A DNA stretch of 7,719 nt from assembly GCA_026391235.1 (NCBI GenBank), contig JAPLDV010000407.1:1-7719 (forward strand), given 5' to 3'. The position numbers and the translations under genes were made by a program. Below the pieces are notes generated by a model. That model was not told where the DNA came from. It did not search any database and was given only the letters and a program-made list of their open reading frames with translations. Below, piece after piece: positions 5,845 through 7,719 of this stretch (the stretch's first letter is position 1; every line of letters begins with the position of its first letter). Source of the DNA: Bacteroidia bacterium (lineage in GTDB: Bacteria > Bacteroidota > Bacteroidia > Bacteroidales > UBA12481).

Positions 5845-7719
5845 ATGAAAAAATTTACACTTTTATTTCTGATGTTGTCTTTTGTGGCCCTGACCTACGG
5901 ACAAAAGGTTAAGGTCAATAAGGGCAATCCCGTGCCTTTCGGTTCCGAACTTATGACCCCTGTTCCTCAACCCAGGGAATCAAACCTCAAAGCCGGCGGT
6001 GAAGTATTCTATAAGGAAACCTTCAACTGGAAAAATGAAGCTGATCCGAAAGGGTGGACGGCTCCGGCGGGATTCCAGATTGTTGAGGTAACTGACTTTG
6101 GCTGTCCATGGGTTTGGCGCGCCGGCACCGACAGTATCAAAGGCGAGTTAACATTTGAGCCGGGCCATGCTTACTCCCTTACTCCTGAAGATGGCTATTT
6201 TGTTTTACCAATGGATGAGTATAATTTCAGGGATGGGATCGGTACAGCCAATGTTGCAACAACCTGGTTTCAATTGCCCCCGATCGATTGTTCAACCCGT
6301 CCGGGGGTAATTTTAACTTTCAGACAATTTTTCCGTTTGTTTTTAACCCCTAATTTAAAAGTTGGCGTATCAAACGACCTGGGGGTCCATTGGGCTTACT
6401 TTAACGTGGTGTATGAAACTCCAACCAGCATCTTCTGCAAAAATCCTTACCCTGAAGTAAATATTTCCGAGGTTGCGGCGGGTATGCCAAACGTTTGGAT
6501 CAAATTTCTTTGGAACGGAATGAGCGACTATTTCTGGTGCATTGATGATATCCAACTGATGGAAAGTTATAACAACGATATTCTGATGGAAAACACCTGG
6601 CAGTATATGATCGACCTTGATAATGCAGACAACGATGAAGGGTTCGTTTATATGACTCCTGCCTCCCAGATAGGAACAGACAACTTTGGGGGCTACACCT
6701 TCGCCGGTGCTCTGCTGAATGAAGGTCTGGATGACCAGGAAGGCTGTAATTTGAATGTAAAAGTTTTTAAAAATGGTACATCAGTTTATGATGAGACTTC
6801 CGTATCACGCGATATCTGGGCTGTTCAGCGGGATACTTTCCCCGTTACCAAAATTTTCAATCCTGATGGATACGGTAATTATAACATGGTTCTTACTGCT
6901 CAGGCGAACCAAACTGATGGACGACTTTCAAACAACTCTTACTCAGACACATTTTACATTACCGACAGCATCTATTCCATTTGTGACTGGACATTTGAAG
7001 AGCATGCCAGTACAGCTGCCTGGGGGAACAATGACGGGGACTATATGGGAGTAGCATACGATATCAAGAAACCCTGCGAGGTTAACTCGATATCCTGTAT
7101 GATTATGCAGAGGCCAAAGAATAAAGTAGCCAGCACCCATGTCGGTTATAATTTTCAGTACTGGCTCTTTAAATATGACGCTACGGAACTTGCCTGGATC
7201 GAACTTTTGATGTCAGATTATACTGAAGTGACACAGGAAATGCTTAATACCTGGGTGACCCTACCTCTTCAAAAAGACGGAGAATCCGAATTTTTGGAAC
7301 CAGGATTCTATGTAGCAGCAATCCAGACATACCATGGTGGTGGACTCGGTCCCAGTAATAGGATTTGGCGGTTTACCATTGGTGCCGACCAGGGCCATCG
7401 GTATTCTTATGGCAAAACACTTTTTCGGCGATACAACGACGCAGACTGGTCACAGGCCGATGAACTTGAAATGATCCGACTGCACATCAACAGTATCGGC
7501 GCTCCTACCACTGCCGATGTTGTATTCAATGTCGATATGTCTATCCCGATTGCCAAAGGCTCTTTCAAGCCTACCTCTGATTTTGTTGATGTGGCAGGTA
7601 CCTTCAACGGATGGAACGGCACCGCTCATCATCTCACCGATGCTGATGGCGATGGAATTTACACCATCACCGTTCCCGGATTGGCTGTTTTTCAGAATAT
7701 TGAGTATAAATACCGGATC
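5845..7719 (+). CDS. Large secreted modular protein, 3'-truncated
   Basis: The frame is open from ATG 5845 to the last base (625 codons) with no stop, so the C-terminus is missing. A signal peptide is clear: MKK, then a hydrophobic run (TLLFLMLSFVALT), with likely cleavage at TYG-Q (residue 19/20). There is no lipobox cysteine, so it is not a lipoprotein. Residues about 53-240 resemble MAM or jelly-roll domains of Bacteroidota secreted proteins: ETFNWKNEADPKGW at the start, PGVILTFRQFFR and VGVSNDLGVHW in the middle, WCIDDIQLME at the end. Residues about 245-372 look like an Ig-like or CARDB-like beta domain (AGALLNEG, GNYNMVLTA, ending NNSYSDTFYITDS). Residues about 375-553 are a further aromatic, beta-rich region that I do not recognise. 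Residues 557-625 begin a CBM/AMPK-glycogen-binding-like domain (VVFNVDMS, VDVAGTFNGWNG, DADGDGIYTITV, IEYKYRI). Eight cysteines may form disulfides. Such proteins often end in a type IX secretion signal, which cannot be checked here. No catalytic domain is seen. The specific function is unknown. Confidence 0.85.
   Translation, partial: MKKFTLLFLMLSFVALTYGQKVKVNKGNPVPFGSELMTPVPQPRESNLKAGGEVFYKETFNWKNEADPKGWTAPAGFQIVEVTDFGCPWVWRAGTDSIKGELTFEPGHAYSLTPEDGYFVLPMDEYNFRDGIGTANVATTWFQLPPIDCSTRPGVILTFRQFFRLFLTPNLKVGVSNDLGVHWAYFNVVYETPTSIFCKNPYPEVNISEVAAGMPNVWIKFLWNGMSDYFWCIDDIQLMESYNNDILMENTWQYMIDLDNADNDEGFVYMTPASQIGTDNFGGYTFAGALLNEGLDDQEGCNLNVKVFKNGTSVYDETSVSRDIWAVQRDTFPVTKIFNPDGYGNYNMVLTAQANQTDGRLSNNSYSDTFYITDSIYSICDWTFEEHASTAAWGNNDGDYMGVAYDIKKPCEVNSISCMIMQRPKNKVASTHVGYNFQYWLFKYDATELAWIELLMSDYTEVTQEMLNTWVTLPLQKDGESEFLEPGFYVAAIQTYHGGGLGPSNRIWRFTIGADQGHRYSYGKTLFRRYNDADWSQADELEMIRLHINSIGAPTTADVVFNVDMSIPIAKGSFKPTSDFVDVAGTFNGWNGTAHHLTDADGDGIYTITVPGLAVFQNIEYKYRI

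Noticed and set aside
6773..7054. 93-codon plus-strand frame
   Set aside because: It is an out-of-frame shadow inside the secreted-protein gene, whose frame stays open throughout and has a clear signal peptide.

Overview
The window looks like chromosomal DNA of a member of the Bacteroidota, probably class Bacteroidia or a relative. Three things point there: a TAnnTTTG-type -7 promoter element before frr, mostly weak or absent Shine-Dalgarno sequences with A-rich leaders, and a final gene encoding a modular secreted protein of the kind common in this phylum. I cannot place it to order or genus from sequence alone. All genes lie on the plus strand. The long open frames on the minus strand are shadows of the conserved genes.

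Positions 1-2921 hold the conserved translation and nucleotide cluster: the 3' part of rpsB (ribosomal protein S2), tsf (elongation factor Ts), pyrH (UMP kinase) and frr (ribosome recycling factor). A clean intrinsic terminator at 1554-1582 divides this cluster into rpsB-tsf and pyrH-frr. It also shows that pyrH starts at 1610 and not at the upstream in-frame ATG at 1544. A candidate -7 element directly follows the terminator. A better promoter match precedes frr.

Positions 2948-4849 hold a complete dxs, the first enzyme of the MEP isoprenoid pathway. It lies 26 bp after frr with no terminator between them, so it is probably co-transcribed with frr.

From 4850 the content changes from housekeeping to accessory. 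A two-domain LytTR-family response regulator (4924-5685) has no sensor kinase in view. After 159 bp of non-coding DNA comes a large secreted protein gene (5845 to the window end, 625 codons, no stop reached). It carries a signal peptide, a MAM/jelly-roll-like region, an Ig-like region, a second beta-rich region and the start of a carbohydrate-binding-module-like domain. It is probably exported, and may be a type IX secretion substrate, but the C-terminus that would decide this lies outside the window. No RNA genes, CRISPR arrays, insertion sequences or obvious novel systems were seen. The least explained part is the LytTR regulator and secreted protein pair.
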